Shown: piece after piece, positions 9,659 through 16,615 of the stretch
How positions within the stretch are numbered: position 1 is the first letter of the stretch
Layout: the number at the start of each line of letters is the position of its first letter
Source: Nocardioides jiangxiensis
GTDB lineage: Bacteria > Actinomycetota > Actinomycetes > Propionibacteriales > Nocardioidaceae
Length of the DNA: 64,000 bases
NCBI RefSeq assembly: GCF_030580915.1
Contig: NZ_JAUQTA010000002.1
Location: 372,001-436,000 of the forward strand
Reading direction: 5' to 3'
The notes under the pieces: model-generated
Told to the model about the DNA's origin: nothing
Database searches by the model: none
What the model saw: only the letters and a program-made list of their open reading frames with translations
Program-made: the position numbers and the translations under genes

Positions 9659-10435
9659 TCAGGCCGGACGCCAGCCGTGCTCGAGACGCTTCTTCAGGTA
9701 CTTCACGTTGGCCACGTAGCGCTCGGTGTCGGCGTAGAGCCCGTGCTCCCGCACCGCCCCGAGACCCTGGTAGTACGCCGCGATCTGCCCACGCGAGGTG
9801 TGGGTGCCCTGGTCGAGGACCTTGAGCAGCAGGACGCCGGCGAGCACGTTGTCGTGCAGCCGGGTGAGGCGCAGGGGGCGGTCGGCGTACATGCTCATCC
9901 AGGTGCCGGTGCTCGGCAGGACCTGCATGGCGCCGATCGCGGAGGCCCATGAGACGTGGTGCATCTGCCAGCCCGACTCCTGCCACGAGATCGCCAGCGC
10001 GAGCTCCGGGTCGACGCCGTGGGCCCGCGCGGTGCGGATGATCTCCGAGCGGACCTGGCCACGCGAGGGGTCGGCGTGCCGCCACGTCTTCCTCGTCGCC
10101 TTGGGCTGGCGGCTGGTGGGGCGGTGCGACGCCTTCTTCGGAGCGTGGTGGAGACGAGCGGTGACCTGGGGGATGACGATGTGCTGGCCGACGTACAGCT
10201 GGCCGTCCTGGCCGAGGTGGTTGTAGCGGATCAGCTCGTCGGTCCACGCGTGGTACCGCACCGCCAGCTCGGTGGCCGTCTCGCCCGCCCGCACCGTGTG
10301 CTTGGTGTAGGTCCGTCCCTGCGGGAGGTCGGCGTGTCGTGCCTCGGCCGGCGCCGCGAGGGCCAGCGTCGCGCCCGTCAGTGCGGTCGCGAGGAGGCCC
10401 GTCAGCAGGCGGTGGATCGTGCGGGTGGCAGTCAT
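9659..10435 (-). CDS. secreted LysM and SLT-type lytic transglycosylase domain protein
   Basis: Peptidoglycan hydrolase, 258 residues from the ATG at 10435. A signal peptide (LLTGLLATALTGATLALAAPAEA) is followed by one LysM module (KHTVRAGETATELAVRYHAW through GQHIVIP), a basic Lys/Arg/Ser linker, and a lysozyme-like SLT domain. That domain carries ALAISWQESGWQ (the catalytic glutamate), SAIGAMQVLPSTGTWM and AAYYQGLGAVREHG. It would bind glycan strands through LysM and cleave MurNAc-GlcNAc bonds. Extra codons reach back to 10498, but they precede a clear signal peptide, so 10435 is preferred. Divergent from the Rv2175c-like gene. Confidence 0.9.
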   Translation of the reverse strand: MTATRTIHRLLTGLLATALTGATLALAAPAEARHADLPQGRTYTKHTVRAGETATELAVRYHAWTDELIRYNHLGQDGQLYVGQHIVIPQVTARLHHAPKKASHRPTSRQPKATRKTWRHADPSRGQVRSEIIRTARAHGVDPELALAISWQESGWQMHHVSWASAIGAMQVLPSTGTWMSMYADRPLRLTRLHDNVLAGVLLLKVLDQGTHTSRGQIAAYYQGLGAVREHGLYADTERYVANVKYLKKRLEHGWRPA

Positions 10436-10548
10436 GTTTCCCCGAAAAGTAGTCCGAACGGCCGATTGACAGTAACCCGTGATTCTGCTGGGGCTCAAGG
10501 GTCTGGAGTGAAAATAGTGAGTGACGGTTGCCGTGGGAGACTGGGCCC
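10436..10548. other. divergent intergenic region, LysM gene / Rv2175c-like gene
   Basis: A 113-base gap. TTGACA at 10466-10471 (plus) could be a -35 for the Rv2175c-like gene, but no good -10 lies 16-18 bases downstream. I looked for a c-di-AMP (ydaO-type) leader, which often precedes actinobacterial cell-wall hydrolases; the gap is too short and does not fold convincingly. Confidence 0.4.
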
Positions 10549-10914
10549 GTGACTGACGCGAACACCGATCTCTCTGTCCTCGTCTCCGAGTGGCTCGACT
10601 GGCACGGAGCCGCCAAGGCGCTCGGCGTGAGCGTCAACCGGGTACGCACGATGATCCGCGAGCACGCGCTCGCCGGAGCCGTGCCGTCCGAGGGCGCGGG
10701 CCAGAAGGTGCCGGCCCTGTTCATCCAGGACGGAGAGGTCGTCAAGGGCCTGCCCGGCCTGCTCACGGTCCTCCACGACGGAGGCTGGACCGACCGCGAC
10801 TGCATCGAGTGGATCTTCACCGACATGGACCTGCCCGGCCGCCCGATCGACGCGCTGCGGGAGAACCGCGGGTCCGAGGTGCAGCGCCGGGCCCGCGTCG
10901 AGGCCTTCAGCTGA
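10549..10914 (+). CDS. Rv2175c-family winged-helix DNA-binding protein
   Basis: 121 residues. An N-terminal helix-turn-helix (LDWHGAAKALGVSVNRVRTMIREHALAG) is followed by a short winged region and a C-terminal helical part (GWTDRDCIEWIFTDMDLPGRPIDALRENR). This layout matches mycobacterial Rv2175c, a DNA-binding substrate of the kinase PknL. In this window the candidate kinase lies one gene away, in divergent orientation across the LysM gene. The GTG at 10549 was chosen; a TTG at 10528 is the alternative. Its stop overlaps the ATG of the RNase gene (TGATG), so the three downstream genes are translationally coupled. Confidence 0.88.
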   Translation: MTDANTDLSVLVSEWLDWHGAAKALGVSVNRVRTMIREHALAGAVPSEGAGQKVPALFIQDGEVVKGLPGLLTVLHDGGWTDRDCIEWIFTDMDLPGRPIDALRENRGSEVQRRARVEAFS

Positions 10915-11399
10915 TGCGGCTGCCGCGCACGCGGAGCCAGTGGGTCGCGGCCGTCCTGGCCCTCGTCGTCGCGCTGGCGACGTACCTCTGGCAGCAGCAC
11001 GGCACGACGGACACGTCGCGACCGACGTCGCAGCAGAGCGTGCGGGTGGACCCGGGCACCACGGTCGGCACGCCGTCACCCGACGCCCGGTCGTCCCGCG
11101 ACGGCACGGACCCGACCTCGGGCCTGCCGCTGGTCCGGCTCTCCGGGCTGCCGGCAGAAGCCGGCGACACAGTCGCGCTGATCGACAGCGACGGTCCGTT
11201 CCCCTACGACCGTGACGGGGTCGTCTTCGGCAACTACGAGGGGATCCTTCCCGAGCACGAGCGCGGCTACTACCACGAGTACACCGTGCCGACGCCCGGA
11301 GAGAGCGACCGCGGCGCCCGCCGGATCATCGAGGGCGAGGCCCACGAGCTCTACTACACCGGCGACCACTACGCCTCGTTCGAACGGATCTCGCGATGA
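10914..11399 (+). CDS. secreted or membrane-anchored barnase-like ribonuclease
   Basis: 161 residues. An N-terminal hydrophobic segment, WVAAVLALVVALATYLW (about residues 10-26), is followed by a polar linker, then a compact microbial RNase (N1/T1/barnase) domain. That domain shows PFPYDRDGVVFGNYEGILPE, the GYYHEYTVPTPG strand that carries the catalytic glutamate, GARRIIEG (arginine) and the terminal ELYYTGDHYASFERI with the catalytic histidine. It should cleave RNA after export. The next gene, overlapping by four bases, encodes a barstar-like inhibitor, so the pair is an RNase/immunity unit. Whether the RNase attacks competitors or scavenges RNA is open. Confidence 0.9.
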   Translation: MRLPRTRSQWVAAVLALVVALATYLWQQHGTTDTSRPTSQQSVRVDPGTTVGTPSPDARSSRDGTDPTSGLPLVRLSGLPAEAGDTVALIDSDGPFPYDRDGVVFGNYEGILPEHERGYYHEYTVPTPGESDRGARRIIEGEAHELYYTGDHYASFERISR

Positions 11400-11677
11400 A
11401 GACCGTGCACCTCGACACCGCCGACACCGACTCGCGCGAGGAGGTGCTGGCCCGGCTTGGCGTCGCCCTCGGGTTCCCCGAGCACTACGGCCGCAACCTG
11501 GACGCCCTCGCCGACTGCCTCGCCGACCTCGCCGAGCCGACCGGACTGGAGTGGTCCGGCTGGCAGACGCTGCAGGCCGACGACCCCGCCGGGTTCGGCC
11601 GGATCATGCTGGTGCTGGACGACCGCACCGAGGCGCAGCCGGCGTTCGCCGTCTGGCTGCTCGACGACGAGGACTGA
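11396..11677 (+). CDS. barstar-family ribonuclease inhibitor
   Basis: 93-residue cytoplasmic protein with the barstar signature LGFPEHYGRNLDALADCLADL (near residues 26-46), whose helix and acidic residues fill the barnase active site, followed by W-G-W-type strand packing and an acidic C terminus (VWLLDDED). It overlaps the RNase gene by ATGA, ensuring that inhibitor is made with the toxin. It protects the producer from RNase not yet exported. It ends one base before the convergent polyprenyl synthase gene. Confidence 0.92.
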   Translation: MKTVHLDTADTDSREEVLARLGVALGFPEHYGRNLDALADCLADLAEPTGLEWSGWQTLQADDPAGFGRIMLVLDDRTEAQPAFAVWLLDDED

Positions 11678-11678
11678 C

Positions 11679-12770
11679 TCAGGTCGTACGCCGGGTGGCC
11701 GCGGCCGCGAGGTCGCGGAGCGTGCCCTTGGCGGCAGGATCGAGCGGCGCCGCGTCGAGGGCGGCGAGCGAGCGCTCGGTGAGCGCGTCGATGAGCTCCT
11801 CGACGCGGGTGTCGGCGCCGGCGTCGGTGATGATCCGGCGCAGCTCGTCGACCTGGCCGCCGGTCAGGGGCGTGCCGAGGGAGGTGTCGAGCACCGTGGC
11901 CTCGGGGGCAGCCGCGCCGTCGAGCGCGATCGCGACGAGGACCGTGCGCTTGCCCTCCACGAGGTCGTCGCCGGCGGGCTTGCCGGTGACCGCGGGGTCG
12001 CCGAAGACGCCGAGCTGGTCGTCGCGGAGCTGGAAGGCCTCGCCCAGCGGCAGGCCGAAGTCGGTCAGCGCCTGGATCTGGTCCTCGGTGGCCCCGGCCA
12101 GTGCGGCGCCGATGTGGAGCGGCCGCTCGACGGAGTACTTGGCGGACTTGTAGCGCAGCACGGTCATCGCGGTCTCGACGTCCGCGACCCCGCGTGCCTG
12201 GACCGAGACGTCGAGGAACTGGCCGGCCACGACCTCGGAGCGGCACAGGTCGAACATGTCGAGCGCCGGTGCGACCTCCGCGAGGGGGAGCCCGCAGCGG
12301 CGCAGCAGCTCGTCGGCCCAGGTCAGCAGCAGGTCGCCGAGCAGGATCGCGGCGGCGGCGCCGTACTGCTGCGGGTTGCCGTCCCATCCGGCGTCGGTGT
12401 GCGCGGTCTCGAAGATCCGGTGGCTCGCGGCCCTGCCCCGCCGTGTGTCGGAGGCGTCCATGTAGTCGTCGTGCACGAGGGCGCTGGCGTGGAGCAGCTC
12501 GAGGGAGGCGCAGGCGCGGAGCAGCGCGCGCTCGTCGGCGACCTCGGGCCGCACCGCGCGGTAGCCGGCGTGGCAGAACGCGGCACGCAGACGCTTGCCG
12601 CCGCTGACGGCGATCCGGGCCTCGGCGACGAGTGCCGCGGCGTCCGTGCCGAGCGGTGCGAGGCGCTCGGCCTGCTCGTCGAGGAACTCGTCCAGGACCG
12701 TCTGGACGTCCTCGCGGAAGCGCGCGGGATCGAAGACGTCGGAGCTGGACCCGGAGTTGGACGGCGGCAC
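11679..12770 (-). CDS. polyprenyl diphosphate synthase (IdsA/GrcC type)
   Basis: Trans-isoprenyl chain elongase, 363 residues. It adds isopentenyl diphosphate to allylic diphosphates; product length is unknown. Both aspartate motifs are visible: the first as LVHDDYMDASDTRRG near residue 100 and the second as LRDDQLGVFGDP near residue 245, with GGKRLRA at the IPP-binding site and GKRTVLV following. Family members make GGPP for menaquinone, carotenoid or decaprenyl products. A CrtI-like gene lies 1 kb away, but no complete carotenoid cluster is in view. GTG start at 12770 with TAGGCT six bases upstream; divergent from metF, matching the Rv2173-Rv2172c neighbourhood of mycobacteria. Confidence 0.92.
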   Translation of the reverse strand: MPPSNSGSSSDVFDPARFREDVQTVLDEFLDEQAERLAPLGTDAAALVAEARIAVSGGKRLRAAFCHAGYRAVRPEVADERALLRACASLELLHASALVHDDYMDASDTRRGRAASHRIFETAHTDAGWDGNPQQYGAAAAILLGDLLLTWADELLRRCGLPLAEVAPALDMFDLCRSEVVAGQFLDVSVQARGVADVETAMTVLRYKSAKYSVERPLHIGAALAGATEDQIQALTDFGLPLGEAFQLRDDQLGVFGDPAVTGKPAGDDLVEGKRTVLVAIALDGAAAPEATVLDTSLGTPLTGGQVDELRRIITDAGADTRVEELIDALTERSLAALDAAPLDPAAKGTLRDLAAAATRRTT

Positions 12771-12776
12771 GGCCCG

Positions 12777-12796
12777 AGCCTAGCGATCCCTACGAT
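12777..12796. promoter_or_regulatory. divergent -10 elements of the polyprenyl synthase and metF
   Basis: The minus strand carries TAGGCT (12777-12782) 6 bases before GTG 12770. The plus strand carries TACGAT (12791-12796) 6 bases before ATG 12803. Both genes look leaderless and share a 32-base divergent promoter. Confidence 0.5.
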
Positions 12797-12802
12797 GGAG
12801 CC

Positions 12803-13687
12803 ATGACGCAGGCCACGGGCAGCATCGCCGAGCGCATCCGCTCCGGTGAGCGCAGCATCTCCTTCGAGTTCTTCCCGCCCAAGGACGAGGCGGGCGAGGC
12901 GCAGCTGTGGCAGGCGATCCGCGAGCTGGAGGACTACCGGCCGACGTTCGTCTCGGTGACCTACGGCGCGGGCGGCTCGACCCGCGACCGCACGGTGGAC
13001 ATCACGCGCCGCATCGTCGAGGAGACGAGCCTGCTCCCGATGGCGCACCTGACCTGCGTGGGCCACACCAAGGACGACCTCGACGAGATCCTGGCGGCGT
13101 ACGCCGACGCGGGCGTCGCCAACGTCCTGGCCCTCCGGGGCGACCCCAAGGAGGGTCCGCGCGCCGAGTGGACCCCGACCGAGGGTGGCTTCGAGCACGC
13201 GGTCGAGCTGGTCCAGCTCGCGGCGGGCCGCGGCGGCTTCAGCATCGGGGTGGCGGCGTTTCCGGAGGGGCACCCGTCGGCGGCCTCGCTGGACCACGAC
13301 GCCGAGGTCCTGGTCGAGAAGGCCCGGGCCGGTGCCGAGTTCGCGGTGACCCAGATGTTCTTCGACGCGAAGGACTACTTCGCCCTGGTCGAGCGCGTGC
13401 GTGCGCACGGCGTCGACCTGCCGATCCTGCCGGGCATCATGCCGATCCTGAACCTCAACGCGATCGCCAAGCAGGGCGAGCTGATCGGCACGTCCGTGCC
13501 GGAGCACGTGGTGGCGACCTTCGACGGGCTGACCGATCCTGCGGAGATCCGTGCCAACGGGATCCGCCTCGCCACCGAGCTCTGCCGTGAGCTGCTCGAC
13601 GGCGGCGCGCCCGGCCTGCACTTCTACACGCTGAACCGGTCCAAGGCGACGCGTGAGATCTTCGAGGCGCTCGAGCAGACCCGCTGA
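12803..13687 (+). CDS. metF: methylenetetrahydrofolate reductase
   Basis: FAD flavoprotein that reduces 5,10-methylene-THF to 5-methyl-THF for methionine synthesis. 294 residues, a single MetF TIM barrel of bacterial length. Seen: SFEFFPPKDEAGEAQLW (with the conserved Glu), FVSVTYGAGGSTRDRT, HLTCVGHTKDDL, VLALRGDPKEG, GVAAFPEGHP, TQMFFDAKDYF, LPILPGIMPILN and the C-terminal PGLHFYTLNRS. The ATG at 12803 is preceded by a TACGAT box at six bases, suggesting a leaderless transcript and excluding a methionine riboswitch leader here. Convergent with the CrtI-like gene. Confidence 0.96.
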   Translation: MTQATGSIAERIRSGERSISFEFFPPKDEAGEAQLWQAIRELEDYRPTFVSVTYGAGGSTRDRTVDITRRIVEETSLLPMAHLTCVGHTKDDLDEILAAYADAGVANVLALRGDPKEGPRAEWTPTEGGFEHAVELVQLAAGRGGFSIGVAAFPEGHPSAASLDHDAEVLVEKARAGAEFAVTQMFFDAKDYFALVERVRAHGVDLPILPGIMPILNLNAIAKQGELIGTSVPEHVVATFDGLTDPAEIRANGIRLATELCRELLDGGAPGLHFYTLNRSKATREIFEALEQTR

Positions 13688-13701
13688 CGCTCGCGCGAGC
13701 G
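13688..13701. terminator. possible weak bidirectional terminator
   Basis: CGCTCGCGCGAGCG is a perfect 14-base palindrome just after the metF stop, between two convergent genes. As RNA it gives only a 5-bp stem with a 4-base loop and no U tract. Confidence 0.3.
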
Positions 13702-13725
13702 ATCCCGCGGACGCCGGCGCACGGC

Positions 13726-15027
13726 TCAGGCGGGGCCGATCTCCTGGGCGACCAGTGACGCAGACAGGCCCACGAAGGGGAGCCCCGAACCGGGCGTGGC
13801 GCTGGCCCCGGCAGCGTAGACGCCCGGAATCGGCGTACGCGGGCCGAGGCGGTGGCGGAGCGTGTCGCGGCCCTGCCACAGCACGCCGAGCGGGGAGTTC
13901 GCGAGGGCGGAGACCTGGTCGCGAGGGGTGCGGTCGACACGCGTGACGACGTTGGCCCGGATGTTGGCGCCCATCCGCGAGAGGGCGAGGACCATGTCCT
14001 CCGAGAGGTGGCCGCGGCCGTAGAGCGTCCAGGCGTGGCAGCCCGCGGGTGCGGTTCCGCCGGTGCGGACCACGATCGTCGGGTCGCCGTGGAACACGGT
14101 CTCCGGCCCGAGGTCCGGCACCTCGCCGTCCAGTCCGACGTGGACGGCGTACGCCGGGATGGCCGGCGTCGTCCGCACGACGTAGGGCGCCAGCGCGGGG
14201 ACCAGGCGCGGGTCGATCGCGCAGACGACGGCGTCGGCGTCGACCTCGCCCGCGTCCGTGGCGACGGCGACGGCGCGGCCCTCGCGCTGGACGATGTCGG
14301 TCACCGTCGTGCCGAGGCGGACGTCCACGCGACGCGTGCGGAGCCGGTCGGCCATCGCCTCCGCGAGCGCGGCCATGCCGCCCGGTGTCGTCCAGGTGCC
14401 GAAGTTCTGCTCGACGTAGGCGTTGACGCCCATCCAGGCAGGGACGTTGCGCAGGTCGTGGCCGTCCATGAAGAAGGGGTGACCGGCGACCAGGCGCAGT
14501 CGCTCGTCGCGGAAGTCCTTCTTGAGCCGCTTGGCCAGCATGGTGCGCGACTGCAGGCGGGCGACGACCTCCTTGCTCGCGATCTCGGGGCGCCACGGCC
14601 GCTCGAGGTACTCGCGGCGGACCACCTCCCAGTCATCGGCGTACGACGCGACGTGGTCGCACCACTGGGCGCCGAGGCCGGCGCCGAGCTCCTCGAAGGC
14701 GTCGTACTGCACGCCGCGGGACCCGCCGCGGAGCGTCACGACGGAGCCGTCGGCGAACCAGTGCTCGCGGATGACGTCGCGCGCGACGAGCTCGAGCTCC
14801 TTCTCCAGCGGCCGCCCGGACTTGCGGAACAGGTCGCGGATGACGGCCGGGAGGAGCGTCATCGTCGGGCCGGCGTCCCAGGTGAACCCGTCTGCCTCGA
14901 CCGTGCCGAGGGCGCCGCCGAGGCGCCCGGACCTCTCGAGGACGGTGACGTCGTGGCCGAGCTTGGCCAGGCGGGCCGCTGCGGCCGTGCCACCGAAGCC
15001 GCCGCCGATCACTGCGATGCGTGCCAT
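13726..15027 (-). CDS. phytoene desaturase-like FAD-dependent oxidoreductase
   Basis: 433 residues with an N-terminal dinucleotide fold, IAVIGGGFGGTAAAARLAKLG, and VLERSGRLGG, then FTWDAGPTMTLLP near residue 50 as in CrtI/NAD(P)-binding amine-oxidase-like proteins. It has a GGMAALAEAMADRL segment mid-protein and the C-terminal FAD motif PGVYAAGASATPGSGLPFVGLSA. It could dehydrogenate carotenoids or related isoprenoids; with no phytoene synthase beside it, the substrate is uncertain. ATG at 15027 has TAGGTT eight bases upstream. Confidence 0.85.
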   Translation of the reverse strand: MARIAVIGGGFGGTAAAARLAKLGHDVTVLERSGRLGGALGTVEADGFTWDAGPTMTLLPAVIRDLFRKSGRPLEKELELVARDVIREHWFADGSVVTLRGGSRGVQYDAFEELGAGLGAQWCDHVASYADDWEVVRREYLERPWRPEIASKEVVARLQSRTMLAKRLKKDFRDERLRLVAGHPFFMDGHDLRNVPAWMGVNAYVEQNFGTWTTPGGMAALAEAMADRLRTRRVDVRLGTTVTDIVQREGRAVAVATDAGEVDADAVVCAIDPRLVPALAPYVVRTTPAIPAYAVHVGLDGEVPDLGPETVFHGDPTIVVRTGGTAPAGCHAWTLYGRGHLSEDMVLALSRMGANIRANVVTRVDRTPRDQVSALANSPLGVLWQGRDTLRHRLGPRTPIPGVYAAGASATPGSGLPFVGLSASLVAQEIGPA

Positions 15028-15035
15028 GGGCGTTG

Positions 15036-15041
15036 AACCTA
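15036..15041 (-). promoter_or_regulatory. -10 element (TAGGTT) of the CrtI-like gene
   Basis: TAGGTT on the minus strand, 8 bases before ATG 15027. Confidence 0.4.
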
Positions 15042-15045
15042 GCGG

Positions 15046-15636
15046 TCAGGCCACGGCCGCGGGGAGGCGGTCCTTCCCCTTCCACCGGCGCCAGCCCCGA
15101 CGGATGTACTTCAGCGCCACGTAGAGCACCGCGAGACCGACGACGAGCAGCACCGCCGCGATGGACGCCGCGATGACGGGGTGGTGCAGGGCGACCACGG
15201 CGACCCCCAGCACGGTGACGTCCTCGCCCAGGCTCGCGACCACGTTGGTCACCGGCTCCGGTGAGGTGTTGATCGCGAGCCTGCTCCCGCTCTTCACCGT
15301 GTGGGAGGCGAGGGCCGTGCCGCCTCCGAGCACGCCACCCAGTGCGGCCTGGAGCGAGGTCGCGTCGCCGGCCAGCAGGACGCCGAGCACCGCCCCCACC
15401 GTGGGCCGGATCGCTGTGGAGACCGCGTCCCAGGTCGAGTCGACGTACGGGATCTTGTCGGCGACGAACTCGGTCACGTAGAGGCCAGCGGCGACGGCCA
15501 GCACCTCCCACCGGCCCAGGACCGCAGGGATGCCGTCGACGCCGGCCCGCTCGGCGATGCCGAGCACGAGGACGACCAGGTAGCTGTTGACGCCACTGGC
15601 CCAGCCGCTGGTGAAGGTCATCGCGAGAGAGTCCAC
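15046..15636 (-). CDS. DUF4126 family membrane protein
   Basis: 196 residues with about four hydrophobic segments: SGVNSYLVVLVLGIAERAG, an LAVAAGLYVTEFVADKIPYVDSTWD block (a family hallmark), a Gly-rich central helix GAVLGVLLAGDATSLQAALGG, and a C-terminal span ASIAAVLLVVGLAVLYVALKYI followed by a basic tail. The family is integral membrane and of unknown function. GTG at 15636 is supported by TAGGTT six bases upstream. Transcribed separately from the CrtI-like gene, which has its own -10 box. Confidence 0.85.
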   Translation of the reverse strand: MDSLAMTFTSGWASGVNSYLVVLVLGIAERAGVDGIPAVLGRWEVLAVAAGLYVTEFVADKIPYVDSTWDAVSTAIRPTVGAVLGVLLAGDATSLQAALGGVLGGGTALASHTVKSGSRLAINTSPEPVTNVVASLGEDVTVLGVAVVALHHPVIAASIAAVLLVVGLAVLYVALKYIRRGWRRWKGKDRLPAAVA

Positions 15637-15642
15637 CCGAGC

Positions 15643-15648
15643 AACCTA
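15643..15648 (-). promoter_or_regulatory. -10 element (TAGGTT) of the DUF4126 gene
   Basis: TAGGTT on the minus strand, 6 bases before GTG 15636. Confidence 0.45.
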
Positions 15649-15671
15649 AGCCCAGCAGGGCCGGGAGCGGG

Positions 15672-16031
15672 TCAGCCGGCGGAGATGACCTTCGCCAGGC
15701 TGTCGGCATCGCGGCCGACCACGGTGGTGCCGTCGGAGGCGGTGAGGATCGGCCGCTGGATGAGGCGGGGGTGCTCCGCGAGGACCTGCACCCACGCCTG
15801 ACGCTGCTCTGGCGTGCGCTCGGGAAGCGTGACGCCGAGACCCCTCGCGTCCGCCGTGCGGGCGATGTGCCACGGCTCCACGCCGAGTCGGGAGAGGACG
15901 TCCTCGATGTCGGCGACCGTCGGCGGCTGCTCGAGGTAGCGCCGCACGGTGTACTCCGCGCCGGCCGCGTCGAGCTCGGACACGGCGGTCCGGCACTTCG
16001 AGCACGCAGGGTTCAGCCAGATCTCGATCAT
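15672..16031 (-). CDS. ArsC/Spx-like thioredoxin-fold protein
   Basis: 119 residues with an N-terminal thioredoxin-like strand and redox motif IWLNPACSKCRTAVSEL (CxxC, Cys9 and Cys12) and the ArsC-type segments YTVRRYLEQPPT, EDVLSRLGVEPWHIART, LAEHPRLIQRPIL and GRDADSLAKVI. It resembles glutaredoxin-coupled arsenate reductases of the YffB/ArsC family. No arsenic operon is present, so arsenate reduction is only one possibility; a general thiol oxidoreductase or an Spx-like role also fits. ATG 16031 has TAGGGT seven bases upstream. Confidence 0.85.
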   Translation of the reverse strand: MIEIWLNPACSKCRTAVSELDAAGAEYTVRRYLEQPPTVADIEDVLSRLGVEPWHIARTADARGLGVTLPERTPEQRQAWVQVLAEHPRLIQRPILTASDGTTVVGRDADSLAKVISAG

Positions 16032-16038
16032 GACCACG

Positions 16039-16044
16039 ACCCTA
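16039..16044 (-). promoter_or_regulatory. -10 element (TAGGGT) of the arsC-like gene
   Basis: TAGGGT on the minus strand, 7 bases before ATG 16031. Confidence 0.45.
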
Positions 16045-16081
16045 GGGGCCGTCGGAGCGGCCATCTGTCGGGGGACGGGTG

Positions 16082-16111
16082 TAGCGTGAGATCCATCGAA
16101 CAGGTGTTCGA
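16082..16111 (+). promoter_or_regulatory. SOS (LexA) box with adjacent -10 element
   Basis: TCGAAC-AGGT-GTTCGA at 16096-16111 matches the actinobacterial LexA consensus TCGAAC-N4-GTTCGA in all twelve specified positions. A -10-like TAGCGT lies at 16082-16087, placing the operator around the transcription start. The first downstream gene with a good ribosome site is the HEPN gene at 16149. The arsC-like gene on the other strand starts at 16031, 65 bases away, and is less likely to be the target. Confidence 0.75.
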
Positions 16112-16148
16112 ACAGATGAGGGTCGACGCCACCGAAGGAGCCCCGCCG

Positions 16149-16583
16149 ATGATGCTGTTGCCCGCCACCACGCACTCCTACCTCGAGCGCTCTGCCGAGT
16201 CGCTCCGGGAGGCGATCATGACCACGGACGCGCCGGCGCGCTACGCGCACGCCCACGTCGCCGCACTCCGCGCGGCAGCAGCGCTGCTCGCCGCGCGGGC
16301 GCATCCGGACCCGCGCCTGCGGAAGCAGAAGAACGCCTGGGTGCTGCTGGCCACCGTGGCGCCGGAGCTGGGGGAGTGGGCGACCTTCTTCGCTGCGGGC
16401 GCATCGAAGCGTGCGGCGGCCGAAGCCGGCTCCGCACGGTCGGTGACGGAGCGCGAGGCCGACGACCTGGTCCGCGAGTCCGACCGGTTCCTGGCCGTGG
16501 TCGAGCAGGCCCTGGGCCTCGCGCCCCACACCTCGGTGGAGGAGGAGATCGTCTTCCGGCCCGCCCTGCGCGCCGGGGCGTGA
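16149..16583 (+). CDS. SAV_6107-family HEPN domain protein, probably SOS-regulated
   Basis: 144-residue, almost wholly helical protein resembling the SAV_6107 HEPN family found beside a methyltransferase and DUF3040 in Streptomyces. An R-x4-H motif (RYAHAH, residues 31-36) lies in the second helix. HEPN RNases use R-x4-6-H, but usually later in the fold, so nuclease activity is uncertain. The ATG at 16149 has a GAAGGAG ribosome site (16134-16140) at 8 bases; earlier in-frame starts at 16086 and 16116 would overlap or crowd the SOS box. That box, about 40 bases upstream, predicts induction by DNA damage. Confidence 0.8.
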   Translation: MMLLPATTHSYLERSAESLREAIMTTDAPARYAHAHVAALRAAAALLAARAHPDPRLRKQKNAWVLLATVAPELGEWATFFAAGASKRAAAEAGSARSVTEREADDLVRESDRFLAVVEQALGLAPHTSVEEEIVFRPALRAGA

Positions 16584-16602
16584 GCCGGGCGCGGGCCACC
16601 AC

Positions 16603-16608
16603 TACTGT
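16603..16608 (+). promoter_or_regulatory. -10 element (TACTGT) of the methyltransferase gene
   Basis: TACTGT, 7 bases before ATG 16616; the gene thus seems to have its own leaderless promoter rather than depend on the HEPN gene. Confidence 0.45.
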
Positions 16609-16615
16609 GGGCGCC

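Noticed and set aside
6775..9825. A 1016-codon plus-strand open frame across nfo and the kinase
   Set aside because: It lies antisense to two genes with clear catalytic motifs and has low-complexity composition; a GC-rich shadow.
10436..10548. c-di-AMP riboswitch before the LysM gene
   Set aside because: The gap is only 113 bases, shared by two divergent genes, and I could not find the paired core of that riboswitch class.
13726..15027. Part of a carotenoid gene cluster with the polyprenyl synthase
   Set aside because: No phytoene synthase, cyclase or other carotenoid gene is in view, and metF lies between the two.
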